Source: JAHBNG01 sp039028975
GTDB lineage: Bacteria; Chloroflexota; Anaerolineae; Caldilineales; Caldilineaceae
DNA: 64,000 nucleotides
Direction: 5' to 3'
NCBI GenBank assembly: GCA_039028975.1
Contig: JBCCHB010000025.1
Coordinates: 62,001-126,000, forward strand
Below, one piece after another: positions 35,004-43,115 of this stretch. Each line of letters starts with the position of its first letter. The first letter of the stretch is position 1. The notes beneath the pieces were generated by a model, which was given only the letters and a program-made list of their open reading frames with translations, was not told where the DNA came from and did not search any database. The position numbers were made by a program, and so were the translations under genes.

Positions 35004-35858
35004 ATGTTTATCAATCTTAGCCCAGGCACCATCGGCATCAATACAAACCTAACCGAGTCCCTCGACCTGGCCAATCGAACCAACTTTTCTGGCATCGACT
35101 TTTCCATTCACCAAGTCGCCGATCTGGTCGACGCTCAGGATGCTGACGCTGTACTTGATCTCTTTAGCCGCGCTGGGCTCAAAGCCGGTGCATGGGGTTT
35201 CCCGGTTAACTTTCGTCAGGATGAGGCGAGTTGGCAAGAGGGCTTGGCTGCGTTACCTCGCCTGGCCAAAGCCGCCCAAGCCTGTGGGTTTACCCGCTGC
35301 ACCACCTTCATTATGCCTTGCCATGATGAACTTGCTTATGATGCGAATTTTATCTTTCACGCCAACCGCATGAGACCAGGTGCCCAAATTTTGGCTGACC
35401 ATGGGATCTCATTTGGCTTAGAATGGGTTGGCCCCAAGACGTTACGCGAAAGCAAAGCTCACCCTTTTCTCCACACCATGCAGGAAGCGCTGGAACTGGG
35501 TGAGCAGATAGGCACTGGTAACATGGGGCTACTGGTCGATGCCTATCATGTCTACACCTCCCATGCTAGCAATGATGATATTCGCAACTTGAGCAAAGAG
35601 CAGGTGGTTAATGTGCATGTCAACGATGCCATCAAAGATGTTCCCATTGATGAGCAGCTCGATGGTGTGCGCGACCTACCTGGCTACACGGGCATGATCG
35701 ATCTAAATGGCTTTCTCCACGCATTACGCGATATCGGTTATGATGGCCCGGTTACTGCCGAGCCATTTAGCCAAAGGTTGCGCGATATGCCTGATGAAGA
35801 AGCTGCTGCGGAGACAAGCAGAGCTATGCATACGATGTGGGAAAAAGCGCAGCTCTAA
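35004..35858 (+). CDS. Sugar phosphate isomerase/epimerase (xylose-isomerase-like TIM barrel)
   Basis: 284 residues from ATG 35004; AAAAGGAT lies 7 bases upstream, which argues against the TTG at 34998. Barrel landmarks are FSGIDFSIHQVADLVDA, FGLEWVGPKTLRE (metal-binding Glu), MGLLVDAYHVYTSH (Asp/His) and VNVHVNDAIKD with His, then PVTAEPFSQRL (Glu). These match the AP_endonuc_2/xylose isomerase-like superfamily, which isomerises or epimerises sugars and inositols. It opens a run of catabolic genes on the plus strand that includes a second member of the same fold at 37147 and a Gfo/Idh/MocA dehydrogenase. Confidence 0.9.
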   Translation: MFINLSPGTIGINTNLTESLDLANRTNFSGIDFSIHQVADLVDAQDADAVLDLFSRAGLKAGAWGFPVNFRQDEASWQEGLAALPRLAKAAQACGFTRCTTFIMPCHDELAYDANFIFHANRMRPGAQILADHGISFGLEWVGPKTLRESKAHPFLHTMQEALELGEQIGTGNMGLLVDAYHVYTSHASNDDIRNLSKEQVVNVHVNDAIKDVPIDEQLDGVRDLPGYTGMIDLNGFLHALRDIGYDGPVTAEPFSQRLRDMPDEEAAAETSRAMHTMWEKAQL

Positions 35859-35880
35859 TATACATTGAAACTCTACTAAG

Positions 35881-36114
35881 ATGCCAACAGTTAGACTTGA
35901 ACGATACAAATTTCGCTTTTATTCATCTGATATCAATGAGCCACCACATATGCATGTTATTGATGGAAGAAAGGTGGCAAAGATCTGGATCAACCCCATT
36001 AAACTTGAATACAACCGAGGGTATAATGGACCAGAAATGAATCGGATAATAAGCCTTACTGAAGAGAATTTAGAGCAATTACTGGACAAGTGGAATGAAC
36101 ATTTCAATCAATAA
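35881..36114 (+). CDS. DUF4160 protein
   Basis: 77 residues. The pattern YKFRFYSSDINEPPHMHVIDGRKVAKIWINP is the DUF4160 signature (FYSxDxxEPPHxHV), found in small proteins usually encoded together with DUF2442. The next gene is DUF2442 and overlaps it by 20 bases, so the pair is translationally coupled. Such pairs have been suggested to act like toxin-antitoxin modules, but no activity is established here. It sits inside the isomerase cluster, probably by insertion. Confidence 0.88.
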   Translation: MPTVRLERYKFRFYSSDINEPPHMHVIDGRKVAKIWINPIKLEYNRGYNGPEMNRIISLTEENLEQLLDKWNEHFNQ

Positions 36115-36367
36115 TTCTATTGCACAGGTCTCAGCAATAGATGCAAACTTTCAAGACGACCAGTTACTTATAACACTGAGTGATGGTCGTTCTATTGGCG
36201 TGCCATTCTTAGAGATTCCCTGGCTCCAATGGCTTGCAATGGCTTCGGCTGAAGAACGCGAAGATTGGAGTCTTGAACCAAATGGGTACGCAATCTATTG
36301 GGAAGCGCTAGATGATGGTATTGAGGTTTGCCACCTCCTTGAAAAAACACCTCTAACTACTCGCTAG
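36095..36367 (+). CDS. DUF2442 protein
   Basis: 90 residues, overlapping the DUF4160 gene by 20 bases. The pattern VSAIDANFQDDQLLITLSDGRSIGVPFLEIPWLQWL followed by GYAIYWEALDDGIEV is the DUF2442 signature (LxDGRxxxVPxxxxPxL ... I.WxxLDxxI). It probably forms a complex with its partner. The function is unknown. It ends 10 bases before the SGNH hydrolase gene. Confidence 0.88.
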   Translation: MNISINNSIAQVSAIDANFQDDQLLITLSDGRSIGVPFLEIPWLQWLAMASAEEREDWSLEPNGYAIYWEALDDGIEVCHLLEKTPLTTR

Positions 36368-36377
36368 GCCTAAAATT

Positions 36378-37013
36378 ATGACAACCATCCTTTTCCAGGG
36401 CGATTCCATCACTGATGTGGGTCGAAAACGAGAACTCATCAGGCCAAATGTGTCTGCTGCACTGGGCAACGGGTATGTGAATCTTGTGGCAGCCCAACTA
36501 AGAAAGCGCTATCCCAAGCAAAATATCCGGTGCTACAACCGAGGAATTAGCGGTAACCGAGTCGTTGATCTCTATGCTCGCTGGAAGGTAGACGGAATCA
36601 ATCTACACCCAGATCTCATTAGCATTCTAATCGGCGTCAATGATACGTGGCATGAATTTGGCTCTCAGAATGGTGTTGAGGTGGACCGCTATGAGACCAT
36701 CTACCAATTGCTCCTCGAATACACCAAAGAACGGCTCCCCGATGTTCAACTCGTTCTCTGTGAACCTTTCGTCCTACCCTGCGGTGTGGTTACCAATGCG
36801 TGGCAAGATGAAATGACCCAGCGCCGCGAGATCGTCAAGGCCCTTGCCCAAACCCATAATGCCACATTTGTCCCCTTCCAAAGTATGTTTGATAATGCCC
36901 TAACCACTGCTCCCCCTAGGCACTGGGCCGAAGATGGTGTTCATCCCACAAAAGCGGGGCATCAACTGATGGCGGATCTATGGCTAGAGAAGGTGGAAGT
37001 AAAAAGTGGATAG
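36378..37013 (+). CDS. SGNH/GDSL-family hydrolase
   Basis: 211 residues, cytoplasmic. Block I is LFQGDSITD with the nucleophile Ser; block II includes CYNRGISGNRV (Gly); block III is ILIGVNDTW (Asn); block V is WAEDGVHPTKAGH with the Asp and His of the triad. These enzymes remove acyl groups (often acetyl) from sugars or lipids. Its place between sugar isomerase genes suggests deacetylation of a sugar derivative, which is inference. The start follows directly after the DUF2442 stop. Confidence 0.92.
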   Translation: MTTILFQGDSITDVGRKRELIRPNVSAALGNGYVNLVAAQLRKRYPKQNIRCYNRGISGNRVVDLYARWKVDGINLHPDLISILIGVNDTWHEFGSQNGVEVDRYETIYQLLLEYTKERLPDVQLVLCEPFVLPCGVVTNAWQDEMTQRREIVKALAQTHNATFVPFQSMFDNALTTAPPRHWAEDGVHPTKAGHQLMADLWLEKVEVKSG

Positions 37014-37042
37014 TAGATGGTGGCTGGCTATCAGTCGCTCGT

Positions 37043-37093
37043 AACGTCAATGAGAGACTCTTCGGTGCCTCAGAGTGACATTGCGATCGACTG
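37043..37093. repeat. Hairpin element with GAGAGACTCTTCGG loop
   Basis: CAGTCGCTCGTAACGTCA and TGACATTGCGATCGACTG pair at 15 of 18 positions. The loop GAGAGACTCTTCGGTGCCT then CAGAG resembles the element at 20210-20271, but the stem sequence is different. A short run of GACTAAC-type repeats follows up to about 37122. Confidence 0.55.
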
Positions 37094-37146
37094 ACTACTG
37101 ACTAACCGACCGCGGACTAACAAAATACCAACAAACGGAGGAATCC

Positions 37147-37971
37147 ATGTATCGTATCGCAACGTCGTCGTGGGCGCTCCACGGCACTTTGGGTCAAGCA
37201 TTTTATGAACATAACAATGGCACCGTGATCAATCGAAATGAGGAAGATCCCAATGCCATGCCGCTATTGGATCTGCCGGCCTTTGTGGCCAAAGATGGCG
37301 TTAAGGTTCTGGAAATTGTGCATTTCCACTTTCCTTCCACCGAAGATAGCTATCTGACCGAACTAAAAGCTTCACTAGACGAAGCTGGTGTTGAGTTGGC
37401 CAACGTCCTTGTTGATACAGGCAATCTCTCTAACCCGAATTTGGAAGAGCGTCAGCGCGATATTGATATGACCAAAGGCTGGCAGGACGTTGCGCTGAAG
37501 CTGGGTGCAGGCGGAAATCGTATCGACTGTGGTACAGAGCCTGCTTCGCCCGAAACAATTGCCCTAAGTGCCTCTGCTCTGCAAGAGCTGGCCGACAATG
37601 CCGCAGCCAACGGTCTACATGTCTTCACGGAGAATTGGCGTTCCACAAGCCTGCAGCCTACCGATCTAATGGAGATCATGCGCCAAGCTGATCGACCTCT
37701 AAAGCTCTGTGTTGACTTTGGGAATGCGGCCAAAACGGATGATAAATATGAAACCCTGGCTGCGTTGCTGCCCCACAGCAACTCGCTCCACTGTAAGGGA
37801 TACTTTGATGGCGAAACCTTAGATTTGGACGAATTCCATCGCAGCCTTCGTCTGGTGAAAGAGGCCAACTTCTCTGGCCATGTGGCGTTGATTTACGATA
37901 AATATGATGGCGAGTGGGAGAAGGTGCTAGCATTAAAAGAAGCATACGAATCGTACTTTTCTGAAAATTAA
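37147..37971 (+). CDS. Sugar phosphate isomerase/epimerase (second TIM-barrel copy)
   Basis: 274 residues. GGAGGAATCC before ATG 37147 is a strong ribosome-binding site. Barrel landmarks are VKVLEIVHFHFPS, GLHVFTENWRST (metal Glu), LKLCVDFGNAAK (Asp), NSLHCKGYFDGE (His) and GHVALIYDKYDGEW, as in xylose-isomerase-like epimerases. It is only distantly similar to the gene at 35004. A dehydrogenase gene follows 29 bases later, a combination typical for catabolism of inositol-like or rare sugars. Confidence 0.88.
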   Translation: MYRIATSSWALHGTLGQAFYEHNNGTVINRNEEDPNAMPLLDLPAFVAKDGVKVLEIVHFHFPSTEDSYLTELKASLDEAGVELANVLVDTGNLSNPNLEERQRDIDMTKGWQDVALKLGAGGNRIDCGTEPASPETIALSASALQELADNAAANGLHVFTENWRSTSLQPTDLMEIMRQADRPLKLCVDFGNAAKTDDKYETLAALLPHSNSLHCKGYFDGETLDLDEFHRSLRLVKEANFSGHVALIYDKYDGEWEKVLALKEAYESYFSEN

Positions 37972-38000
37972 ATTATTCATCAACTATTTTGGAGAATTGC

Positions 38001-38999
38001 ATGACCACAGTTGCACTAATCGGATGCGCACATATCCATACGCCTGGCTTTGCCAAACGGCTAAGCGAGCGGGATGACATAACCGTTAAATCTGTTTGGG
38101 ATCATAGCGATGAGCTAGCTCGAAAATATGCGGGACAACTGAATGCCAGCGTGGCCGAACTGGATACGGTCTGGGCCGACAGTGAGATTAAAGCTGTTGT
38201 TATCTGTTCTGAAACAGATCGCCACCAGCCCCTAGTTGAAGCTGCAGCCCAAGCCGGGAAGCACATGTTTGTCGAGAAACCCCTAGGCATGGGCGCGGCT
38301 GATGCATATGCGATGGCCGACAGGATTCAATCCGCAGGCGTTCTCTTTCAAACAGGCTACTTCCAGAGAGGGCATCCAATACATCTCTTTGTGAAGGAGC
38401 ATATCGAAAAGGGCAGCTTTGGCCAGATCACCCGACTGCGCCACTCGAATTGCCATGCCGGCTCATTGCGAGACATCTTCACCCCTGACTATCTCTGGAT
38501 GACGGATATGGCTCAAGCGGGTGTAGGTGCTTTTGGTGATCTGGGTACTCACTCCCTGGACATCATGCTTTGGCTGCTGGGTGATGTGGAGACCGTCACG
38601 GCCACCATCGATGTCGGACCAGATAACTACAACGGCTGCGATGAGTATGGCGAAGGCTTACTCAAATACAAGAATGGAGCCATTGGTAGCTTGGCTGCTG
38701 GCTGGGTTGATATTGCTCATCCCGTTAACCTCATCATCAGCGGGACGGAGGGACACGCTCACGCAGATAATGGCAAACTCTACTTTAAGAGTAATCACGT
38801 CGAAGGCGCAACGGGCGAAGAACCTTGGACCGATCTGCCCGAGGCTTGGCCCCACGCCTTTGAACTTTTCTTGGAGGCGGTGGATGGCAAAGAAGATCTC
38901 CCACTGGTTCAGCCCTATGAGGCTGCTATGCGTAGCGACGTCATGGAAGCACTTTACAAAGCTGCCACCCAAGGCAAATGGGTAAAGCCAAAGCGGTAA
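38001..38999 (+). CDS. Gfo/Idh/MocA-family oxidoreductase
   Basis: 332 residues from ATG 38001, with GGAG 6 bases upstream (the in-frame TTG at 37989 overlaps this site). The NAD(P)-binding fold starts TTVALIGCAHIHTPGF, slightly unusual because the GxGxxG glycine motif is GCAHIH. VVICSETDRHQPLVEAAAQAGKHMFVEKPLG gives the EKP motif, and GDLGTHSLDIMLWLLGD the conserved His region. It oxidises a sugar or cyclitol hydroxyl with a nicotinamide cofactor. The pairing with the isomerase immediately upstream suggests one pathway. Confidence 0.93.
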   Translation: MTTVALIGCAHIHTPGFAKRLSERDDITVKSVWDHSDELARKYAGQLNASVAELDTVWADSEIKAVVICSETDRHQPLVEAAAQAGKHMFVEKPLGMGAADAYAMADRIQSAGVLFQTGYFQRGHPIHLFVKEHIEKGSFGQITRLRHSNCHAGSLRDIFTPDYLWMTDMAQAGVGAFGDLGTHSLDIMLWLLGDVETVTATIDVGPDNYNGCDEYGEGLLKYKNGAIGSLAAGWVDIAHPVNLIISGTEGHAHADNGKLYFKSNHVEGATGEEPWTDLPEAWPHAFELFLEAVDGKEDLPLVQPYEAAMRSDVMEALYKAATQGKWVKPKR

Positions 39000-39007
39000 G
39001 GAAGGCA

Positions 39008-39070
39008 CTGGTTCAGTTTGGTTTGTAAATAGAGAAGTCTACCCGAGAGAAACAAATAGAACTGAACCAG
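39008..39070. repeat. Inverted repeat after the dehydrogenase gene
   Basis: CTGGTTCAGTTTGGTTTGT and ACAAATAGAACTGAACCAG form a hairpin with 16 of 19 pairs and a loop of about 25 bases. There is no T-run, so it is more like a small palindromic element than a classical terminator. Confidence 0.6.
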
Positions 39071-39096
39071 ACCCCAAGGAACAGACTTCAATCAAC

Positions 39097-39181
39097 TATA
39101 CTGTGGACGTTTTGAAAACCCGAGTTTTCCATAATCCCTACCGGTACAACCAAACCCTTGTTTTCAAACAGAGCTGAGTAT
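39097..39181. repeat. Family A palindromic element abutting a start codon
   Basis: From TATACTGTGGACGTTTTG to TTTTCAAACAGAGCTGAGTAT, with imperfect arms GAAAACCCGAGTTTTCC and CCAAACCCTTGTTTTC. Its right end runs into the ATG at 39180 of the lipoprotein gene, so it forms the whole immediate leader of that gene. Confidence 0.8.
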
Positions 39182-40298
39182 GACTATGTCTAACAGAAGA
39201 TTGACTCTTATCCTGTCCCTGGTATTCTCCGGCTTGGTTTGTATGGGTTGTCGGTTAGCGCCCGATTCCCCGGTGGGCGATGCCCCAGTATCGGATGACA
39301 CGGCAGAGGCGGTTCGGCAGCGCCCATCTTTTGTGCTCCCCGATCATCCGCGCGCATCGCTCCAAGTTGCTGAACTTGGGTCTTTACTAGATGATCAGAA
39401 TCAGCAGGGCGTTAGTCAACCCATTCCACCAGCCCATCCAAGAGTAAGTGCTACAGCATCCCCCGCTGAGGATGGTCTGTTCCACGCCAATTTTCCCCTA
39501 CGTGGAACACCTAGAGCAACGCCTACCTTGATATCAACTCGCCTCTCCTCGTCCGGCGAGGTAGTCAATACATCAGCCGACAATTCAAGTCAGAAATCTA
39601 TTGAGGTATCTGCTGTTGATTCCAATAGCGAACCTACGACGAGAGCAACCTCAAGGCCGACCGCAACAACGAACGTTCAACCCACAAAGAGACCCACGGC
39701 TCTCCCGACCGCTACGCCGATTGAAACAGCCACATCACCAAAAGAGGTGGATCCCCAACGCTTCGTGGTTATCCCTAATGAGTCACTCGCTACCTATCAT
39801 ATCTATGCTCAGTACGCGAACCTGGACAGTACGCCTCAGTTAGTCACTGGCAAAACCCAGCAGGTAAGCGGAGAGTTGGTACTCTTTTTGGGTAGTCCAC
39901 CGAAACTTCACGCTGGGTACATTGAAGTCGATCTAACGACTCTCAACAGCCGGGATCCACGCCGAGATTTGGCTATTCGTACTACTTGGCTTGAGTCGGA
40001 CCGATATCCTATTGCTCGTTTTGATGCGATGCGTATTGAGAATGGGCCAAGTGAGTGGACAGAAGGAAAGGAAGTTACCTTCAACCTGCTAGGTGAACTA
40101 ACTCTTCGGCGGGTGACCCAAGAGGTCAACTTCGATGTCACTGCAAAAGTGGACGAAGGCAGATTAACTGGCATGGCCACCACAGAAATTTTCATCCATG
40201 ATTATGATTTCGCACCGCCTGTCGTTGAAAATTTAGTCGAGGCACTGGATGGTGTAACACTGACAATTTATCTCACGGCTGCAATGGAGCGTTCGTAA
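39180..40298 (+). CDS. Lipoprotein with C-terminal YceI-like domain
   Basis: 372 residues. There is a lipobox LVCMGC at about 20-25 after a basic/hydrophobic signal (NRRLTLILSLVFSG), so it is probably lipid-anchored outside the membrane. A long Ser/Thr/Pro-rich spacer follows. Residues about 198-370 match the YceI fold: QQVSGELVLFLGSPPKLHAGYIEVDLTTLNSRDPRRDLAIR, then RYPIARFDAM and FNLLGELTLRRVTQEVNFDV. YceI proteins are lipocalin-like and bind isoprenoid or amphiphilic molecules. ATG 39180 lies inside a family A element; ATG 39186 is an equally possible start. No Shine-Dalgarno sequence is present. Confidence 0.88.
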   Translation: MTMSNRRLTLILSLVFSGLVCMGCRLAPDSPVGDAPVSDDTAEAVRQRPSFVLPDHPRASLQVAELGSLLDDQNQQGVSQPIPPAHPRVSATASPAEDGLFHANFPLRGTPRATPTLISTRLSSSGEVVNTSADNSSQKSIEVSAVDSNSEPTTRATSRPTATTNVQPTKRPTALPTATPIETATSPKEVDPQRFVVIPNESLATYHIYAQYANLDSTPQLVTGKTQQVSGELVLFLGSPPKLHAGYIEVDLTTLNSRDPRRDLAIRTTWLESDRYPIARFDAMRIENGPSEWTEGKEVTFNLLGELTLRRVTQEVNFDVTAKVDEGRLTGMATTEIFIHDYDFAPPVVENLVEALDGVTLTIYLTAAMERS

Positions 40299-40463
40299 AT
40301 CTTGGTGTTCCCTTGGCTGAAACCTATACCTAGATATTACGTACTCCATTGAACCGCAACATAGCGCTCTTTTTTATAGTTTTTCATGGAGCAAGATGCA
40401 CTACGGAGGATGAAAAGTCCTGCTAATCCATCTGAATCCGTGTCCTATTTTCAGGGTATTATA

Positions 40464-40545
40464 GGAAAGTATAAAAATCGACCCCGAAATATGGCCAAAT
40501 TTTGGCTAAATGCTAGCGGCTGACAAGCTTAAAGCTTTTTTATGG
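40464..40545. repeat. Dispersed repeat shared with 21297-21400
   Basis: GGAAAGTATAAAAATC, CCCCGAAATATGGCCAAATT and TAAAGCTTTTTTATGGA repeat the blocks at 21297-21400. A preceding piece (40384-40456) matches what follows the other copy. The repeat runs into the ribosome-binding site of the PhyH gene. Confidence 0.7.
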
Positions 40546-40553
40546 AGGAACAA

Positions 40554-41351
40554 ATGATCGCACAAGAACAAGTCAACTTTTACAACGAAAATGGCTATCT
40601 CCACATTCCCAAAGTCTTTACCGCTGAGGAGACCCAGGAGCTTTCAAATGAGATGGATCGCTTGGTGGAGGATTGGGCATTCACTAGTCCAGGCTGGTCT
40701 GGACCTTGGCGACAGGCATACATGGATCCAGAGACAGAAGCCAAGTCCAAATTGACAGCCATGCATGATCTCCACTTCTATTCGTCTGCTTGGGCAAGGG
40801 CTGTTATCAATCCTACTTTGACTGCCTCCTTAAGCGCCATCCTTGGTCCAAATGTGGAGCTACATCACACAACTATGCATATTAAGCCACCCCAAACGGG
40901 GCATCCTTTTCCTATGCACCAAGACAACCCTTTTTACGGGCACCAAGACGGGCGCTACATCGACGTACTGGTTCATCTGGATGATACGTCTCATGAAAAT
41001 GGCGAGATTCGTTTTCTGTCTGGCTCCCACAAAAAGGGACACCTGGATCATATCACTGAAACCGAAGATGGCCCCTGTACGCCCCACCTACCCACTGACC
41101 AGTATAGCTTAGAAGATACGGTACCCGTTCCCGCCAAAGCTGGTGATGTAGTCATCTTCTGCATCGACACGGTTCATGGTTCCTATATCAACCAGACAAA
41201 AAAGCCTCGCCGTCTCGTTCGCATGGGCTACCGCAACCCAGACAATCGTCAAGAGTATGGCCAAAGCTTTGGACGGCCTGGCCTTGTAGTCAGTGGTTAT
41301 CGCCAACGTCGCGAAGGTGACGAACTCTTTCATCAAAGCGCACCAGAGTAA
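40554..41351 (+). CDS. PhyH-family (phytanoyl-CoA dioxygenase-like) Fe(II)/2-oxoglutarate oxygenase
   Basis: 265 residues from ATG 40554, which has GGAGG 5 bases upstream; the ATG at 40542 overlaps that site. Iron ligands are His122 and Asp124 in FPMHQDNPFY and His208 in DTVHGSYIN, and Arg about 219-220 (KKPRRLVR) is the likely 2-oxoglutarate contact. The family hydroxylates lipids or diverse small molecules. It forms a unit with the SDR gene only loosely, since a good terminator hairpin lies between them. The substrate is unknown. Confidence 0.92.
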   Translation: MIAQEQVNFYNENGYLHIPKVFTAEETQELSNEMDRLVEDWAFTSPGWSGPWRQAYMDPETEAKSKLTAMHDLHFYSSAWARAVINPTLTASLSAILGPNVELHHTTMHIKPPQTGHPFPMHQDNPFYGHQDGRYIDVLVHLDDTSHENGEIRFLSGSHKKGHLDHITETEDGPCTPHLPTDQYSLEDTVPVPAKAGDVVIFCIDTVHGSYINQTKKPRRLVRMGYRNPDNRQEYGQSFGRPGLVVSGYRQRREGDELFHQSAPE

Positions 41352-41371
41352 AGGATAGAGGATAGATGCTC

Positions 41372-41415
41372 AAAGATTGACGATTGCACCTCATTGATAG
41401 AATCGTCAATCTTTT
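41372..41415 (+). terminator. Factor-independent terminator after the PhyH gene
   Basis: AAAGATTGACGATT (41372-41385) and AATCGTCAATCTTT (41401-41414) form a perfect 14-pair stem with a 15-base loop, then TGTCTC. The T-run is partly inside the stem. It should stop transcription from the PhyH gene. Confidence 0.65.
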
Positions 41416-41437
41416 GTCTCAAATCCAAAATTGAATC

Positions 41438-42217
41438 ATGTTAAAAGATAAAGTTGTTCTCATAACTGGATCAACGACCGGCATCGGTGAGGCCATTGCT
41501 CGAAGAAGTGTAGCCGAAGGCGCACGAGTCATGGTTCACGGTCGGCGAGAGGAATCAGCCCAGGAGATCTGTAGAGAACTGGGTGAGGATGCGGCCGCGT
41601 ATGTGACTGCTGACTTGGCAGATGCAGCCAGCGGTTCTCAGACTATTCAAGCTACAGTGGAGCGCTTTGGGCGAATTGATTGCCTAGTCAATAATGCGGC
41701 CAGCACAGCCCGCAGTGACATTGATACGACCACGCCCGAATTCTTTGATAAGATGATCGCCATCAATCTGCGCGCGCCTCTCTTCCTTATCCAAGCAGCT
41801 ATGCCTCACTTCCGCGCCCAAGGTCATGGAACTGTTCTTAATATCGGCTCCATCAATGCCCTCTCTGGCGAACCAAATTTGCTGGCTTATTCAGCCTCCA
41901 AGGGCGGCTTGCAAACCCTAACTCGCAACTTGGCCAATACCCACGCCACCGAAAAAATCCGCTTCAATCAGCTCAACGTCGGCTGGGTGACCTCGGAAAA
42001 TGAGATTGCTCTCAAAATTAGCGAAGGGCTCGCTCCTGATTGGTACAAAAACGTCCCGCCCGAATATGCCCCCTTTGGCCGTCTTCAAACGCCAGAGCAG
42101 ATTGCTAGCCATGCAGTATTCTGGATCTCGGAGCAGTCATATCCAGCGAATGGGGTTGTGTATGAGGTGGATCAGACCTCGCCGTATGGACGGAATCCAG
42201 CGAAGGTGCAGTGGTAA
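41438..42217 (+). CDS. Short-chain dehydrogenase/reductase (SDR)
   Basis: 259 residues, a classical SDR. The cofactor motif is TGSTTGIGEAIAR (TGxxxGIG, 10-17), NNAAST is at about 85-90, and the active site has Ser138 in IGSIN and Tyr151-x3-Lys155 in YSASKGG. Arg residues after the second strand (HGRRE) suggest NADP preference. The C-terminal part (PFGRLQTPEQIASHAVFWISEQSYPANGVVYEVDQ) is standard. It probably oxidises a sugar or alcohol in the catabolic block. The substrate is unknown. Confidence 0.94.
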   Translation: MLKDKVVLITGSTTGIGEAIARRSVAEGARVMVHGRREESAQEICRELGEDAAAYVTADLADAASGSQTIQATVERFGRIDCLVNNAASTARSDIDTTTPEFFDKMIAINLRAPLFLIQAAMPHFRAQGHGTVLNIGSINALSGEPNLLAYSASKGGLQTLTRNLANTHATEKIRFNQLNVGWVTSENEIALKISEGLAPDWYKNVPPEYAPFGRLQTPEQIASHAVFWISEQSYPANGVVYEVDQTSPYGRNPAKVQW

Positions 42218-42254
42218 GAGTAGAGATCGTTGGCTACAGTTCGAATTCTGCCAA

Positions 42255-42266
42255 AACTGTACAGTT
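42255..42266. promoter_or_regulatory. Perfect 12-base palindrome AACTGTACAGTT
   Basis: A perfect dyad between the SDR and response-regulator genes, 166 bases before the latter. It could be a binding site for a dimeric regulator, but no second copy was noticed. Confidence 0.25.
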
Positions 42267-42297
42267 CCCCCTAAATTACTCAATTGTTTATAAAACT

Positions 42298-42430
42298 ACC
42301 GTAACCGATCGGCGTACAACACCTCAATCGGGTCGGGTGCATCCTCTGCTGGCACAAAAAGACAGCGCCTAATCTTTCCAAGCAATTTCCCCCATGCAAC
42401 AATTCCATCCTCCCCAACGTACTCATATTG
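42298..42430 (-). pseudogene. Possible C-terminal remnant of an unknown gene
   Basis: On the minus strand an open frame without a start codon ends at TAG (42298-42300). Its translation, QYEYVGEDGIVAWGKLLGKI then RRCLFVPAEDAPDPIEVLYADRLR, has strong protein character. It reaches back into the 5' end of the response-regulator gene before a stop. Read as the tail of a lost gene. No family recognised. Confidence 0.3.
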
Positions 42431-42431
42431 T

Positions 42432-43085
42432 ATGAACGTTCTTCGAATCCTAATTATTGCCGACGATCACTTCGCCAGGAGTGGCCTAACCTCTATTCTT
42501 GATAATGAAACCGACTTCTCCATCGTCGCCAGCCAAGAGAGTAACGATAATCTTGCGCAGGCCCTCTCCGCATATCGACCCGATGTCCTGCTATGGGATT
42601 TGGGCTGGGAGCTGTCTGACAGTCTGGAAAAGCTTGAGAATTATGTTGAGGGGTTAACACAAGAAGAACACTTGGGTGACCTACCGCCTGTTTTGGCTCT
42701 TGTGGCAGAACCCGAGGAGGGAGTGGCGACACGGGATGCCGGAGCCAAGGGGGTGCTTCTGCGCAACGCATCACCCCGAAAACTTATCCGTGCCCTTCAT
42801 GCCGTGGCCACAGATCTCCTAATCTTCGACCCTGAATTTGAATCTCATCTCTTTACGACTGGCTCTATGCCCGCCACACCCCTTCTTGAGCCACTGACCT
42901 CGCGTGAGCTGGAAATTCTTCAACTGATCGCCCAGGGACTTACCAATAAAGCGATTGCCCATGAACTCCACATCAGTGACCATACGGTTAAATTCCATAC
43001 CACCGCTATCTTTGGCAAGCTCGGCGTCTCTAGCAGGACAGAGGCCGTTGTCCGGGCAACTCAATTCGGTCTCATCATACTGTAG
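42432..43085 (+). CDS. NarL/LuxR-type response regulator
   Basis: 217 residues. The receiver domain (about 3-130) contains DDH at the acidic pocket and Asp in DVLLWDLGW as phosphorylation site. The usual Thr/Ser and Lys positions are less clear (LALVAEP, AKGVLLRNAS), so phosphorylation may be atypical. The C-terminal LuxR helix-turn-helix (about 150-215) is clear: LTSRELEILQLIAQGLTNKAIAHELHISDHTVKFHTTAIFGKLGVSSRTEAVVRA. No sensor kinase gene is adjacent. There is no Shine-Dalgarno sequence before ATG 42432. Confidence 0.93.
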   Translation: MNVLRILIIADDHFARSGLTSILDNETDFSIVASQESNDNLAQALSAYRPDVLLWDLGWELSDSLEKLENYVEGLTQEEHLGDLPPVLALVAEPEEGVATRDAGAKGVLLRNASPRKLIRALHAVATDLLIFDPEFESHLFTTGSMPATPLLEPLTSRELEILQLIAQGLTNKAIAHELHISDHTVKFHTTAIFGKLGVSSRTEAVVRATQFGLIIL

Positions 43086-43115
43086 TTCCATTGCCTATAC
43101 TGCAACTGCGTTCAC

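Noticed and set aside
42238..42262. TTCGAATTC resembling a tRNA T-loop
   Set aside because: No acceptor, D-arm or anticodon arm can be folded around it.
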